Assembly (NCBI GenBank): GCA_017439185.1
Contig: JAFRTM010000025.1
Coordinates: forward strand, 1-40,715
Source of the DNA: Bacteroidales bacterium
GTDB taxonomy: Bacteria; Bacteroidota; Bacteroidia; Bacteroidales; P3
Length of the DNA stretch: 40,715 nucleotides
Reading direction: 5' to 3'
Part shown: one piece after another, positions 7,036 to 16,653 of the stretch
Position numbering within the stretch: the first letter of the stretch is position 1
How the letters are laid out: the number at the start of each line of letters is the position of its first letter
Position numbers and translations under genes: made by a program
The notes under the pieces: generated by a model
What the model saw: the letters and a program-made list of their open reading frames with translations, nothing else
Databases searched by the model: none
What the model was told of the DNA's origin: nothing

Positions 7036-8185
7036 AGAAAATCTGTTCTAAAGGTTCGACGGCTGCAGTCCAGGAATAACGGTCGAGGACAAAACGGTGG
7101 CCCTTCTCGGCGAGAGCTTGACGCTCGTCGGAGGAAGAGAGGAGCTTCACGATATGGGCAGCCAGGGACTGGGCGTCGTCGGCCACCAGTACCTGATCGC
7201 CGGCAGAGGCACCCAGAGGGGTGTTGGCCAACGAGGTGGTGACACACGGAAGACCCATGGCCATGGCCTCGAGGAGCTTGTTCTGGAGGCCGCTGCCGAG
7301 ACGCATGGGAGCCACGAAGACCTGCGACGAGGCGTAGGCCTGGCGGATATCGGCCACACGGCCCGACACCGTCACCAGGCCGGAGGAGAGAGAGGTGACG
7401 GACGACTTGGGGTCGGCGCCGGCCAGAAGGAGCGTCGCCGAAGGGAGGACACGCCACACATGGGGCATGATACCGTGGACCAGGAAGCGCGCCGCATCGA
7501 CGTTGGGGGCGTAGGACATGTTGCCGCAGAAGACGATGTCGTAACGGTTGTCCGGCTGCCCGGCCGCATTCTTGTCGAAATATCCGGTATCGACGCCGTT
7601 GGGGACGATGACAGTGTTGGGCGAGAGGTGACTCTGGTCTATATGGCTTATGACCGTGGTCCTGTCGAAGAGGCGGAGAGCGCGCTGCTCGGTGCGCTGG
7701 AGCGCTTTGGACTCGTAGCCGAGCATGAGGCGCCACAGGCCGCGGCTGCGCTCCATACGGCGGCGGGTGTTCATGGAGAGGGCGTCCTGGAAGTCGAGGA
7801 CCTTGAAGGTCGGGGACTTAAGAACCCACGGCATGGTGCGCACCATCTGGCAATAGAGCGCGTCGGGGGCGACCCGGCGTTCGAAGTCGAGGAAAGCCCG
7901 GCGGGTGCGGCAGGAGTTCCAGTAGCCCACCTGGAGCGAGCCGCCCTTCAGGAACGAGAAGACGGCGTTCACGAGGCAGAGGGCCGGATTCATCTTCACC
8001 ACGCGGATTTCCTTGCAGAACGTGAGGATTTCGGCCTTCTCCGAGTCGGAGACGGCATGTTCGGAGGTGCAGAAGAGGTAGATGTCGTGGTGACGGGAGA
8101 GGAGGCGCAGCTGATGATAGGCACGCAGCTTGTCACCTTTGTCCAAAGGGAACGGGAAACGTGGCAAGACGGCGAGGATTTTCAT
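7013..8185 (-). CDS. GT4-type glycosyltransferase
   Basis: A 390-residue GT-B fold glycosyltransferase, probably cytoplasmic and acting on a surface glycan. The N-terminal acceptor domain opens with MKILAVLPRFPFPLDKGDKL, the pattern of sugar transferases that bind through a PxPxDxGxxxR loop. The donor domain carries VPNGVDTGYF (194-203) and the conserved GSGLQNKLLEAMAMGLPCV (298-314), with Glu306 in the family's nucleotide-sugar site. It resembles the exosortase-associated sugar transferase group, but no exosortase genes are in the window, so donor and acceptor are unknown. It lies between parC (83 bases upstream) and hflX (overlapping) on one strand. Confidence 0.9.
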   Translation of the reverse strand: MKILAVLPRFPFPLDKGDKLRAYHQLRLLSRHHDIYLFCTSEHAVSDSEKAEILTFCKEIRVVKMNPALCLVNAVFSFLKGGSLQVGYWNSCRTRRAFLDFERRVAPDALYCQMVRTMPWVLKSPTFKVLDFQDALSMNTRRRMERSRGLWRLMLGYESKALQRTEQRALRLFDRTTVISHIDQSHLSPNTVIVPNGVDTGYFDKNAAGQPDNRYDIVFCGNMSYAPNVDAARFLVHGIMPHVWRVLPSATLLLAGADPKSSVTSLSSGLVTVSGRVADIRQAYASSQVFVAPMRLGSGLQNKLLEAMAMGLPCVTTSLANTPLGASAGDQVLVADDAQSLAAHIVKLLSSSDERQALAEKGHRFVLDRYSWTAAVEPLEQIFYAQLESK

Positions 8186-8268
8186 CGTGGCGGTGTTAGA
8201 ATCGGTTAGGGTCAGGTTGCACTCCGGTTAATATCAACTTAATATTTGATTAATGTATTGTACGAGGA

Positions 8269-10974
8269 TTATTCGTCGGGGAAGAGTTCCACCTGAGTGC
8301 CTTCGGCATAGCCCAGGCGGTCGTTGGGTTCGTCGTCGGACTCGGCGGGTTCGTCGTCGGGCTCATACTCCGGTTCCGGGAGAGGTTCGAGCCAACGGAA
8401 CTCCTTGATGTCGAAAGTGGAGAGTCGCTTGCCCTTGGCCTTGAAGCCCTTGACGGCGATGAAGTCGGAGACCTCAATGGTCTCGGCGGTTATCTTCTTG
8501 CCGCTCTGCTCGCCATAGTCCAGCTCGAGACGCGGGAAAGTGTCGAGCGAGTAGGTGACGAGGGAGTCGCTGCCGTCGTCGGCGAGGAAGAACTGCTTCT
8601 TGTCGCTGGCCTCTTCGGCCGAGAAACGCTTGATGTAGTAGAGGCCCGACTCGCCTTCGCGGTAGATGATGGTCACGATATTGTGGCGGTTATACTTGCG
8701 GATTTCGAGGAGGTCGTCCTCGAAATGGTTGGCGAGGTCGAAATTGGTGGTGCGGAAAGAGCCCGACTGCATGATGGTGAGGATGCGGTCGGCTCCTTTG
8801 AACTCGCCCAGCAGGCGGCCGGCGTCGGTGATGTTGAGACGCTTGACGCTGTCGTCGAACCATATCTTGCGGGCGCCGAGGGTGCTTATCCCCTCCCCTG
8901 CCTTGTTGATGAGGCGCACGGCATAGCGGGTGAGGATATTGCCGATGGCGCCGCGTCCCTTGATGGCGATGGAGGCGAAGTCGAAGTCGAAACTAGTCTT
9001 GCGGATCTTCGGTTTGCTCACGTGGTGGACTGTGACCATCTCGGCTTCGCCGTTGGCGTTGGCCGAGAAGTAGAGAATCTTCGAGCCTTTGGTGCCTTTG
9101 GTGAGCGTGTAGTCGCGGTCGCGGGTGATGCCCGTCACGGAGAAACGCTTGACGAAGGTGTAGCCGGCGTTGCCGTCGCGGTAGGCGATGTTGTAAACGG
9201 TGCGCTCGTCGCGCTTGTGGAACACCGATATATATATGATTTCGGTACAATCCTTTGTGCCGACAAAACATTTCTCCTGGACACGTGTGACCATCATGGT
9301 GCCGTCGCGGCGGAAGACGATGATGTCGTCCATCTTGGAGCATTCGCAAGCCACTTCCACCCCTTCTTCTCGCTTAAGTGCGTAGCCGGCGAAGCCGGTG
9401 GAGCGGTTGACGTAGAGTTTCTCGTTGGCGACAGCCACGGTGTAGGCCTGGATGTCCTCGAAATTGCGTATCTCGGTCCTGCGCTCGCGGTTCTTGCCGT
9501 ATTTCTCCAGGATGTGGCGGAAATAGCTGATGGCGTATTCGGTGAGGTGGGCGAGATGGTTTTCCGTCTCGTCGATATTGACCTCGATGGCCTTGATGTC
9601 GTCTTCGGCCTTCTTGATGTTGAACTTGCTGATGCGGCTGACCGGCTTCTCGGTCAGTTTCAGCACGTCTTCGCGCGTTACCTCGCGGTGGAGTTTCTTT
9701 TTGTAGGGGCCGAAAGCCTTGAGCATGTCGTCGACCTGCTCGTCCCAGTCGGTGCTGTCGCGTTTCTCCATCTTCTTGTAGATGCCCTTCTCGAAGAAAA
9801 TCTTCTCGAGGGAGACCCAGTACCAGCGGTCGTGGAGCTCGCCGAGTTCGATTTCCAGCTCCTGACGCAGCAGCTCGCGGGTGCGGAAGGTAGAGTGGCG
9901 AAGAATTTCGGAGACCGTGGTGAATACCGGCTTGTTGTCGATGATCACGCACGTCTGTGGCGAGAAAGCCACCTGGCAGCTGGTGAAGGCGTAGAGCGCG
10001 TCGATGGTCTGGTCGGGCGAGATGCCGCTGGGGAGATAGACCACCACCTCGGCTTCGGCGGCGGTATAGTCTTCCACCTTCTTGATCTTTATCTTGCCCT
10101 TCTCGTTGGCCTTCATTATGCTCTCTTTGAGGTCGCCGGTGGTGATAGTGTAAGGAATCTCGTTGATGACGATAGCCTTGCGTTTCTCGTCGTAGTGCAT
10201 CTTGGCCCTTATGCGCAGGCGGCCGCCTGCGGCGCCGTCGTTATACTTGGAGACGTCGATAGAGCCGCCCGTGGGGAAGTCGGGGTAGATCTCGAAAGGC
10301 TCGTCGCGGAGGATCTTGATGCAGGCCTCGAGGAGTTCGCAGAAGTTGTAGGGCAGGATTACCGAGGTGAGCGTTACGGCGATGCCTTTGGTGCCTTGGG
10401 CGAGGAGCAGCGGGAACTTGACCGGCAGCGTCTCGGGTTCCTTGTGGCGGCCGTCGTAGCTGGGCAGCCAGTGGGTGGTCTTGGCGTTGAACACCACCTC
10501 CTTGGCGAACTTCGAGAGGCGAGCCTCGATGTAACGTCCGGCAGCGGCGTCTTCGCCGGTGAGAATGTTACCCCAGTTACCCTGACAGTCGATGAGGAGG
10601 TCCTTCTGGCCCATATTGACGAGGGCGTCCTTGATGCTCTGGTCACCGTGAGGGTGATACTGCATGGTGTGACCCACGATGCTCTGCACCTTGTTCATGC
10701 GGCCGTCGTCCATCTCCTCCATAGAGTGGAGGATACGGCGCTGGACCGGCTTCAGGCCGTCGTCGATATTGGGCACCGAACGGTCGAGGATGACGTCGGA
10801 GGCGTAGTCGATCCAGTAGTCGCGGAACATGCTGTTGAGCGATATGGTAGTGCCTTCGCCTTGAGGTTCCTCGTCGTCTTTCGGCACCGACACGGGAGAA
10901 TCTTCTGTAGGTTCCAGTTGCTCGTTGTCCTGATTTTCCAAGTTTTCTTCGTTATCGTTGTAGATTTCGTCCAT
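8269..10974 (-). CDS. parC: DNA topoisomerase IV subunit A
   Basis: ParC is the DNA-cleaving subunit of topoisomerase IV, which separates linked daughter chromosomes. The 901-residue length fits the long Bacteroidota form. The catalytic Tyr is Y148 in AAGRYIEARLS; the quinolone-region helix KVQSIVGHTMQYHPHG (95-110) precedes it. A beta-pinwheel-like C-terminal region follows residue 500. The first 42 residues are acidic and probably disordered, and so is the C-terminal tail (repeated EPxxEP/DDEP). The partner parE is not in the window. The start lies 23 bases after the dxs stop, consistent with one operon. It is told from GyrA by the Bacteroidota-type tail and overall sequence, so ParC is favoured strongly. 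Confidence 0.95.
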   Translation of the reverse strand: MDEIYNDNEENLENQDNEQLEPTEDSPVSVPKDDEEPQGEGTTISLNSMFRDYWIDYASDVILDRSVPNIDDGLKPVQRRILHSMEEMDDGRMNKVQSIVGHTMQYHPHGDQSIKDALVNMGQKDLLIDCQGNWGNILTGEDAAAGRYIEARLSKFAKEVVFNAKTTHWLPSYDGRHKEPETLPVKFPLLLAQGTKGIAVTLTSVILPYNFCELLEACIKILRDEPFEIYPDFPTGGSIDVSKYNDGAAGGRLRIRAKMHYDEKRKAIVINEIPYTITTGDLKESIMKANEKGKIKIKKVEDYTAAEAEVVVYLPSGISPDQTIDALYAFTSCQVAFSPQTCVIIDNKPVFTTVSEILRHSTFRTRELLRQELEIELGELHDRWYWVSLEKIFFEKGIYKKMEKRDSTDWDEQVDDMLKAFGPYKKKLHREVTREDVLKLTEKPVSRISKFNIKKAEDDIKAIEVNIDETENHLAHLTEYAISYFRHILEKYGKNRERRTEIRNFEDIQAYTVAVANEKLYVNRSTGFAGYALKREEGVEVACECSKMDDIIVFRRDGTMMVTRVQEKCFVGTKDCTEIIYISVFHKRDERTVYNIAYRDGNAGYTFVKRFSVTGITRDRDYTLTKGTKGSKILYFSANANGEAEMVTVHHVSKPKIRKTSFDFDFASIAIKGRGAIGNILTRYAVRLINKAGEGISTLGARKIWFDDSVKRLNITDAGRLLGEFKGADRILTIMQSGSFRTTNFDLANHFEDDLLEIRKYNRHNIVTIIYREGESGLYYIKRFSAEEASDKKQFFLADDGSDSLVTYSLDTFPRLELDYGEQSGKKITAETIEVSDFIAVKGFKAKGKRLSTFDIKEFRWLEPLPEPEYEPDDEPAESDDEPNDRLGYAEGTQVELFPDE

Positions 10975-10997
10975 TTATGTAGAGTAGTTTCAATTGT

Positions 10998-12878
10998 TCA
11001 AAAAGTTGCCTTAGCGATACCTTGGGCATCAATGCCGTAAAGTTGCTTGAGTTCGGCCACGCTGGCGTGTTCGGCGAACTCGTCGGGGATGCCCAGTATT
11101 CTTATGTCCGTTTTATAATCTTTCAGTGCGAAATATTCCACCACCGCCGATCCCAGTCCGCCTTTCTTCACGCCGTCCTCGACGGTGACGACCCGCTTGA
11201 AGCCGCGTGCGGCGATGGAGTCGAGCAGAGCGGTGTCGAGAGGTTTGAGGAAGCGCATATCGTAAACGGCAGCCGACACGCCCTCCTGCTGCAGCATCTC
11301 GGCCGCTTTCAGGGCGTCGTTGGACGGTTGTCCTATGGCGACAATCGCCACGTCGCTGCCCTCGCGGAGGCAGCGTCCCTTGCCCACCTCGACGGCTTCG
11401 AAAGTGTTGTGCCAGTCGGCATGTTCCACCTTGCCGCGCGGATAGCGAATCACGAAAGGCCCCTGGTCGGGCAGCTGAGCCGTGTACATCATATTGCGCA
11501 GCTCGTGCTCGTCCATAGGTGCGCAGATGGTGAGGTTGGGTATTGGTCTCATATAAGCCAGGTCGAAGACCCCGTGGTGGGTGGCGCCGTCTTCGCCGAC
11601 GAGGCCGCCGCGGTCGAGGCACATCACCACGTTGAGACGCTGCAGCGCCACGTCGTGAATCACCTGGTCGTAGGCGCGCTGCATAAACGAAGAATAGATG
11701 TTGCAGAACGGCACCATCCCCTGGCTGGCCATACCGGCTGCCAGTGTTACCGCGTGCTGCTCGGCGATTCCCACGTCGAAAGCCCGGTCGGGCATCTGCT
11801 CCATCATCATGTTGAGGGAACAGCCGGTAGGCATGGCCGGCGTTATTCCAACGATCTTGTCGTTCTGCCCGGCGAGTTCTATTATGGTCTTTCCGAAGAC
11901 CTCCTGATAGCGCAGGAGAGTGTTGGTCCCCTTGCTGGAGATCTGTTTCCCCGTCTCGGCGTCGAACAACCCCGGGGCATGGTACTGAACTGGGTTCTCC
12001 TCGGCTTCGCGCAATCCTTTGCCTTTCTTGGTCACAATATGCAACAGTCGAGGACCTTTTATGTCACGGAGGCGGGAGAGGGTTTTCACCAACTCCTCCA
12101 CGTCGTGGCCGTCGATAGGGCCGAAATAGCGGAAACCGAGCGACTCGAAGAGGTTACTCTCTTTGATGAGAGTCGTCTTGACCAGGAAGAGCAGTTTGCG
12201 GAAGAACTCCATTCCCTTCTTGGGCTCGCTCTCGCCGCCAAGTCCACGCCATACAGCCTCCTTGAAACGGTTATAGCGCGGCGACGCTGTGATGCGCACC
12301 AGGTGTTTGCTCAAGCCGCCCACCGAACGGTCGATTGAGATGCCGTTGTCGTTGAGTATCACCAACACGTTGGACTTGCTCACGCCGGCGTTATTGAGTG
12401 CCTCGAAGGCTTCGCCACCGGTCATGGAGCCGTCGCCGATGATGGCGATATGCTGACGGGTGGTGTTCCCCTGCAGTTCCGACGCGATGGCCATGCCCAG
12501 TGCCGCCGATATCGAGGTCGAGGAATGGCCGGTACCGAAAGCGTCGTAGGGGCTTTCGCTCATCTTGGGGAAGCCGCTGAGGCCCCCTTTGGTCCTTATG
12601 GTCTGGAACTCGTTGTAGCGGCCGGTAAGGATCTTGTGGGCGTAAGCCTGGTGCCCCACGTCCCATATCAGTTTGTCGTCAGGGGTGTTGAACACATAAT
12701 GCAGCGCCACGGCCAGTTCCACGGTGCCCAGCGACGAAGCCAGGTGGCCGGGATGGACCGCCAGGGTTCCTATGATATATTGCCTCAACTCGGCAACCAC
12801 CTGCGGCAATTGGCCGACGGGCAGCTGCTTCAAGCTCTGGGGATTATCGATTTTCTCCAATAGATTTTTCTCGGACAT
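10998..12878 (-). CDS. dxs: 1-deoxy-D-xylulose-5-phosphate synthase
   Basis: DXS condenses pyruvate and glyceraldehyde 3-phosphate to DXP. This is the first step of the MEP isoprenoid route, and DXP also feeds thiamine and pyridoxal synthesis. The 626 residues match the family. The thiamine-diphosphate site is clear: PGHLASSLG (43-51), IIGDGSMTGGEAFEALN (146-162) with GDG at 148-150, and LNDNGISI (175-182). Later come DRGGLVGEDGATHHG and the transketolase-type YPRG. The gene lies 9 bases after a secreted-protein gene and 23 before parC, so it is likely cotranscribed with both. The call is secure. Confidence 0.97.
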   Translation of the reverse strand: MSEKNLLEKIDNPQSLKQLPVGQLPQVVAELRQYIIGTLAVHPGHLASSLGTVELAVALHYVFNTPDDKLIWDVGHQAYAHKILTGRYNEFQTIRTKGGLSGFPKMSESPYDAFGTGHSSTSISAALGMAIASELQGNTTRQHIAIIGDGSMTGGEAFEALNNAGVSKSNVLVILNDNGISIDRSVGGLSKHLVRITASPRYNRFKEAVWRGLGGESEPKKGMEFFRKLLFLVKTTLIKESNLFESLGFRYFGPIDGHDVEELVKTLSRLRDIKGPRLLHIVTKKGKGLREAEENPVQYHAPGLFDAETGKQISSKGTNTLLRYQEVFGKTIIELAGQNDKIVGITPAMPTGCSLNMMMEQMPDRAFDVGIAEQHAVTLAAGMASQGMVPFCNIYSSFMQRAYDQVIHDVALQRLNVVMCLDRGGLVGEDGATHHGVFDLAYMRPIPNLTICAPMDEHELRNMMYTAQLPDQGPFVIRYPRGKVEHADWHNTFEAVEVGKGRCLREGSDVAIVAIGQPSNDALKAAEMLQQEGVSAAVYDMRFLKPLDTALLDSIAARGFKRVVTVEDGVKKGGLGSAVVEYFALKDYKTDIRILGIPDEFAEHASVAELKQLYGIDAQGIAKATF

Positions 12879-12887
12879 CGCTCTCTT

Positions 12888-13874
12888 CTATTCTCCTATT
12901 GTCTGATATGCCGGTTTCTTTTTTTCTATAGGTTTGAATTCCTTGTTCAGCTTTTTGTCGTCCAGGCGCCCTTGGGCGTTCTCCCGCAAGGTCCACTTGC
13001 CACCCTCGAAGACGTAGGCCAGTTCCTTGCCCGACGGCACATAGTACTGGTACAGGCCTTCCATGCCCTGCACCTGAGGCTCCAGCTCGTCGAAGATGAT
13101 CATCTGCTCTTTCTGCTCGTGGTTCACCTGAGTGGTCACCATGCGGCCGTCCTTCTTCGTCCTCACGTTTTCGGTGGAGACGGAGAGTTGCTGCTCATAG
13201 CTGAGGTTCACCATCGCCTCTTTGCTGTATTCCAGAATCACGCGGCGGCGGTTCTTGTCCTTCTTGAACAACGCCTGGCCGAATATCGGACGTCCGTCCC
13301 TGGAGTTGAAGCTTATCGGCTCGATGACCCTCCGCTGCGTCAGCATGCTGCAGCCGTTCCAGCCCAGCAGGGTGTAGAAAGTTTTTCCTTCGAAGCTGGT
13401 CTGTATCAACTCCTGATAGACAGAGCCGAGCCACTGGTTGGCCTCCAGGACGGTCTCTTCGCGGTTGATGATCTCGTCGCTGCGGTCGTGCAGCACGAAG
13501 GTCTTCCACTCGTCCTCGTCGTCCTCGTCCTTGCAGAGACACTGCACGAATCCGAAACACTCATATTCGCCGTCGTCCTTGACCACGGGCCAAGTGATGA
13601 TGGTGAAATGTTTGTCGGGCGAGCGGAGAACCGACACATAATTGGAGAACTGCCATTTCCAGTTTTGCGAATCCTCTTCCTGCAAGGCTTCGGTCATCAG
13701 CTGGACAGCTTCCTCGTTGGCGAGGTAGCGTTCGTTGTCGGTCGGGGCGTTCTGAACTTTGTCAAACAGTTGCTGCAGGCGCGACTGGTACTTGCCCATC
13801 ACGGCCTTGTCCTGCGCCATACCGCTCCCCGCGAGCAGTACAATAATTATTATCGTCAAAAGTGCTTTCTTCAT
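12888..13874 (-). CDS. secreted hypothetical protein, 328 aa
   Basis: Residues 1-20 (MKKALLTIIIIVLLAGSGMA) form a Sec signal peptide. The mature part is unrecognised. It contains an acidic run (CKDEDDEDEW) and repeated beta-type segments, and ends in a Lys-rich tail. It starts just downstream of an 18-bp palindrome (13896-13913) and is the first gene of the minus-strand run that continues into dxs and parC, so the palindrome may bear on the expression of all of them. The dxs start lies 9 bases after its stop. Probably periplasmic; function unknown. Confidence 0.8.
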   Translation of the reverse strand: MKKALLTIIIIVLLAGSGMAQDKAVMGKYQSRLQQLFDKVQNAPTDNERYLANEEAVQLMTEALQEEDSQNWKWQFSNYVSVLRSPDKHFTIITWPVVKDDGEYECFGFVQCLCKDEDDEDEWKTFVLHDRSDEIINREETVLEANQWLGSVYQELIQTSFEGKTFYTLLGWNGCSMLTQRRVIEPISFNSRDGRPIFGQALFKKDKNRRRVILEYSKEAMVNLSYEQQLSVSTENVRTKKDGRMVTTQVNHEQKEQMIIFDELEPQVQGMEGLYQYYVPSGKELAYVFEGGKWTLRENAQGRLDDKKLNKEFKPIEKKKPAYQTIGE

Positions 13875-13895
13875 TTTTAATGTATTATCTATAAT

Positions 13896-13913
13896 AACGC
13901 AACCGGTTGCGTT
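13896..13913. promoter_or_regulatory. 18-bp perfect palindrome: operator or terminator
   Basis: AACGCAACCGGTTGCGTT reads the same on both strands. It lies between the stop of the MATE gene (13953) and the start of the secreted protein gene (13874). Its shape, with a CCGG centre and TTGCGT ends, is like LacI/GntR-family operators. It could equally be the stem of a terminator for the MATE transcript, but there is no proper loop and only a weak T-rich tail. Undecided. Confidence 0.55.
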
Positions 13914-13952
13914 TTATTGTGCCGTGACCGATTTTTTTCTTTCCACGCCGTA

Positions 13953-15353
13953 CTAATCAACTGAATCCGAACTACTTTCCTTTTTCTCATTCTCCGCCAT
14001 CCTGCCCAGTTTACGGTAAATCCATATCGCGTAAGGCACCGCGAGCAGGAAGGTGCAGGCGTCGGCCGTTGCCTGGGTGGCCTCCAACCCGCCAAGGCCC
14101 CATATCCGCGGCAGTATGGCTATCGCCGGCAGGAAGAAGAGTCCTTGACGTCCGATACTCAAGAGGGTCGATTTTATGGTCATACGGATATTCTGGAACA
14201 ACATGTTGGTCGCCGTTCCGAGCCCTATGAGCGGGAAAGCCACCCACTGCCACCTCAAAGCCCGCGTGCCGATTTCTATCAGCACCGGGTCTTCGTCCCT
14301 GAAGACCATAACTATCTGACGGGCAAAGATATAGCCCACCACCGATATCACCGCCAGCGCCACCGTGGTCACCTTCAGCGTAAAGGTATAGGCTTCCCTT
14401 ACCCTCAGGAACTTGTGGGCTCCGTAGTTGAAGCCGCAGACCGGCTGGAACCCCTGGTCGAAACCCAGCACGAGGGCGAAGGCGAACATCGTGGTCCTCG
14501 TCACTATGGCGAAAGCCCCGACCGTAGAAGCCTCACAGCCGGGTGCCGCATAACTCGCGGCGGCATAGTTCAGCGTGAGTGCGGCGGCCATATTGAAGAG
14601 CTGTCGGCACAGCGACGGCAATCCGCCTCTCAATATCTCGTAATAGCAGCTCAGCGTAGGCTTGAAGTTGGAGAATTTTATCTTCACGCCGTCCGACCTC
14701 CGTGTGCCCATAAGGAGCAGCACCCAGCTGAAGAGTTGGCTCACCGCCGTGGCCGCCGACGCCCCTTCCACGCCCCAACCCAGCACGAAGATAAACAGCG
14801 GGTCGAGCAGCATGTTCAGCACGGCTCCCGAGCCGATGCCTACCATGGCAAAACGGGCGTTACCCTGCAACCTCAGCTGGTTGTTCAGCGTCAGGGCGGT
14901 CATCATAAAAGGTGTTGCCGCAACGATATAGCGCAAGTATCCGACGGTCGGCGCCACCACCTCGCCCGGAGCTCCCATCAGGCGAGCCAACGGCTCGAGG
15001 AAGCACAATCCGGCCACCGCCGTCACGGTTCCGATTATCATGGGGGTAAAGAATCCCACTGCCGCCATCTTCCCGGCGTCATCGTACTGCTTGGCGCCCA
15101 AGGCACGCGAGATATGGTTGCCCGAGCCGTGGCCGAAGAAGAAGCCCATCGCCTGTATAAATGTCATATAGGCGAACGCGATGCCGATGCCGGCAGTGGC
15201 CTCGGTGGAGAGATGTCCCACGAAGGCGGCGTCCACCACGTTGTACAAAGCCGTGACCATCATGCTCACCATGGTGGGCACGGCCAGCTTCAACACCAGC
15301 TTCCTCACCGGCGTCTCGGTCATATAGACATATTTGTCGTCGAGGCTCTTCAT
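13953..15353 (-). CDS. MATE-family multidrug/cation antiporter
   Basis: A 466-residue inner-membrane protein with about 12 hydrophobic segments and the MATE pattern. It starts with TETPVRKLVLKLAVPTMVSMMVTALYNVVDAAFVG, followed by the GIGIAFAYMTFIQAMGFFFGHGSGNHISRALGAK block typical of the first repeat. The second half repeats the layout (VLGFDQGFQPVCGFNYGA). MATE proteins export drugs or metabolites in exchange for H+ or Na+; the substrate cannot be read from sequence. It lies 39 bases downstream of the HtrA-type protease gene and is probably cotranscribed with it. The C-terminal tail is Lys/Glu/Ser-rich. Confidence 0.93.
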   Translation of the reverse strand: MKSLDDKYVYMTETPVRKLVLKLAVPTMVSMMVTALYNVVDAAFVGHLSTEATAGIGIAFAYMTFIQAMGFFFGHGSGNHISRALGAKQYDDAGKMAAVGFFTPMIIGTVTAVAGLCFLEPLARLMGAPGEVVAPTVGYLRYIVAATPFMMTALTLNNQLRLQGNARFAMVGIGSGAVLNMLLDPLFIFVLGWGVEGASAATAVSQLFSWVLLLMGTRRSDGVKIKFSNFKPTLSCYYEILRGGLPSLCRQLFNMAAALTLNYAAASYAAPGCEASTVGAFAIVTRTTMFAFALVLGFDQGFQPVCGFNYGAHKFLRVREAYTFTLKVTTVALAVISVVGYIFARQIVMVFRDEDPVLIEIGTRALRWQWVAFPLIGLGTATNMLFQNIRMTIKSTLLSIGRQGLFFLPAIAILPRIWGLGGLEATQATADACTFLLAVPYAIWIYRKLGRMAENEKKESSSDSVD

Positions 15354-15392
15354 CGGGCAATCCTACAGTTCTTCACATCTTACGTCCCACGA

Positions 15393-16523
15393 TTATCTCC
15401 TGTGAACCTCGGTGGTTCCCTGTGCGTTGAGCAATATTGCCGTGGTCTTTTTCAGTTGTCCTTCCCTGGTAAATATCACCTCCACGCTGTCGCCAGGCCT
15501 CATGCGGGCCAGTTCCTCGGTCAGCTGGGCGTAGGTGTCCACCGCCACTCCTCCTATCTTCTTTATGACGTCGCCGCTCCTGATGCCGGCCTTGGCTGCC
15601 GCACAGCCGTTTATGGTCCTCACCACATAAAGTCCCTTTAGCTCTGTCTCGTTGGTCTGGCGTGCCACCGCATCGGTCATCTCAACCACGTTCACACCCA
15701 GGTAAGCCCTCTGGGTCTGGCCGAACTCCTTGAGGTCGGCAGCCACTTTCTTCACCAGGTTGGAAGGAATGGCAAAGCTGTAGCCCGTATAATAGCCGTC
15801 GGCACTCGCTATGGCCGTCACGATTCCTATCAGCTCGCCACGCTCGTTCACCAGTGCGCCGCCCGAGTTGCCCGGGTTGACCGCCGCGTCGGTCTGGATG
15901 AACGACTCTATCGGGCTTTCCTGGCCTCCCGGATTGCTGATTATGTTGGCGTTACGGGCTTTGGCGCTTATTATGCCGGCAGTCACCGTGCTCGTCAGGT
16001 TGAACGGGTTGCCAATAGCCAGCACCGGCTCCCCTATCCTCGCCTCGTCGGAGTTGCCGTAGTCCAGGCAGCTCAAGCCCGTGGCCTCTATCTTTATCAG
16101 CGCCAAGTCGCATGCCGGGTCGGTGCCAATTATCCTGCCGCTCAACACACGCTTGTCGTTCAGCGTCACCGTTATCACCTCAGCGTCCTGCACCACATGG
16201 TTGTTCGTCACTATATATCCGTCCTCGCTCACTATCACGCCGCTTCCGTAGGCCTCGTATTTCTGTTTCTGAACCCCCCGGTCGATTATCATGCCGAAAA
16301 AGGTCTGGTACAGCGGCGTAAGCTTCGTGATCTCGGTCCTGATATGCACCACAGCGTCGATGCTGTAGGCCGCCACGTCAGAGAAATCCACCACCCGCGG
16401 CGTCGCTACCACGGACCTTTCCACCTTCGGCTGCTCGTTCTCGTTAGCCACAGCCCCAGTCTCCACTCCGCTTCCCATACAGCCAACGGCTAACAAACTC
16501 ATTATCACCATCAAAATTTTCAT
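15393..16523 (-). CDS. HtrA/DegP-type serine protease, lipoprotein
   Basis: An envelope-quality-control protease of the trypsin-like S1C family. The triad is complete: H109 in VTNNHVV, D139 in DPACDLALIK, S220 in NPGNSGGAL. One PDZ domain follows (about 275-365), so it is DegS-like in layout rather than the two-PDZ DegP. A lipobox LAVGC with Cys15 suggests a lipid-anchored protein, with a disordered linker after it. The length is 376 residues. A good Shine-Dalgarno (AAAGGAG) lies 8 bases before the ATG, which is unusual in this window. The MATE gene follows. About 630 bases of gene-free DNA with phased repeats lie upstream. Confidence 0.95.
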   Translation of the reverse strand: MKILMVIMSLLAVGCMGSGVETGAVANENEQPKVERSVVATPRVVDFSDVAAYSIDAVVHIRTEITKLTPLYQTFFGMIIDRGVQKQKYEAYGSGVIVSEDGYIVTNNHVVQDAEVITVTLNDKRVLSGRIIGTDPACDLALIKIEATGLSCLDYGNSDEARIGEPVLAIGNPFNLTSTVTAGIISAKARNANIISNPGGQESPIESFIQTDAAVNPGNSGGALVNERGELIGIVTAIASADGYYTGYSFAIPSNLVKKVAADLKEFGQTQRAYLGVNVVEMTDAVARQTNETELKGLYVVRTINGCAAAKAGIRSGDVIKKIGGVAVDTYAQLTEELARMRPGDSVEVIFTREGQLKKTTAILLNAQGTTEVHRR

Positions 16524-16653
16524 CTCTTTGTCTCCTTTCTTTTATACATTATTATATATAGAAAAAATATACCATAGTAACGCCGGAACGCAAAAAAAAT
16601 TGTGCCCTCACCTCATATTTTTTTCTCCTCAAGGCCAAAAATCCGATTTTACT

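Noticed and set aside
8683-11040. 785-residue ORF on the plus strand
   Set aside because: It lies opposite parC, is rich in low-complexity Val/Gly/Asp/Leu sequence typical of antisense frames, and has no family motif.
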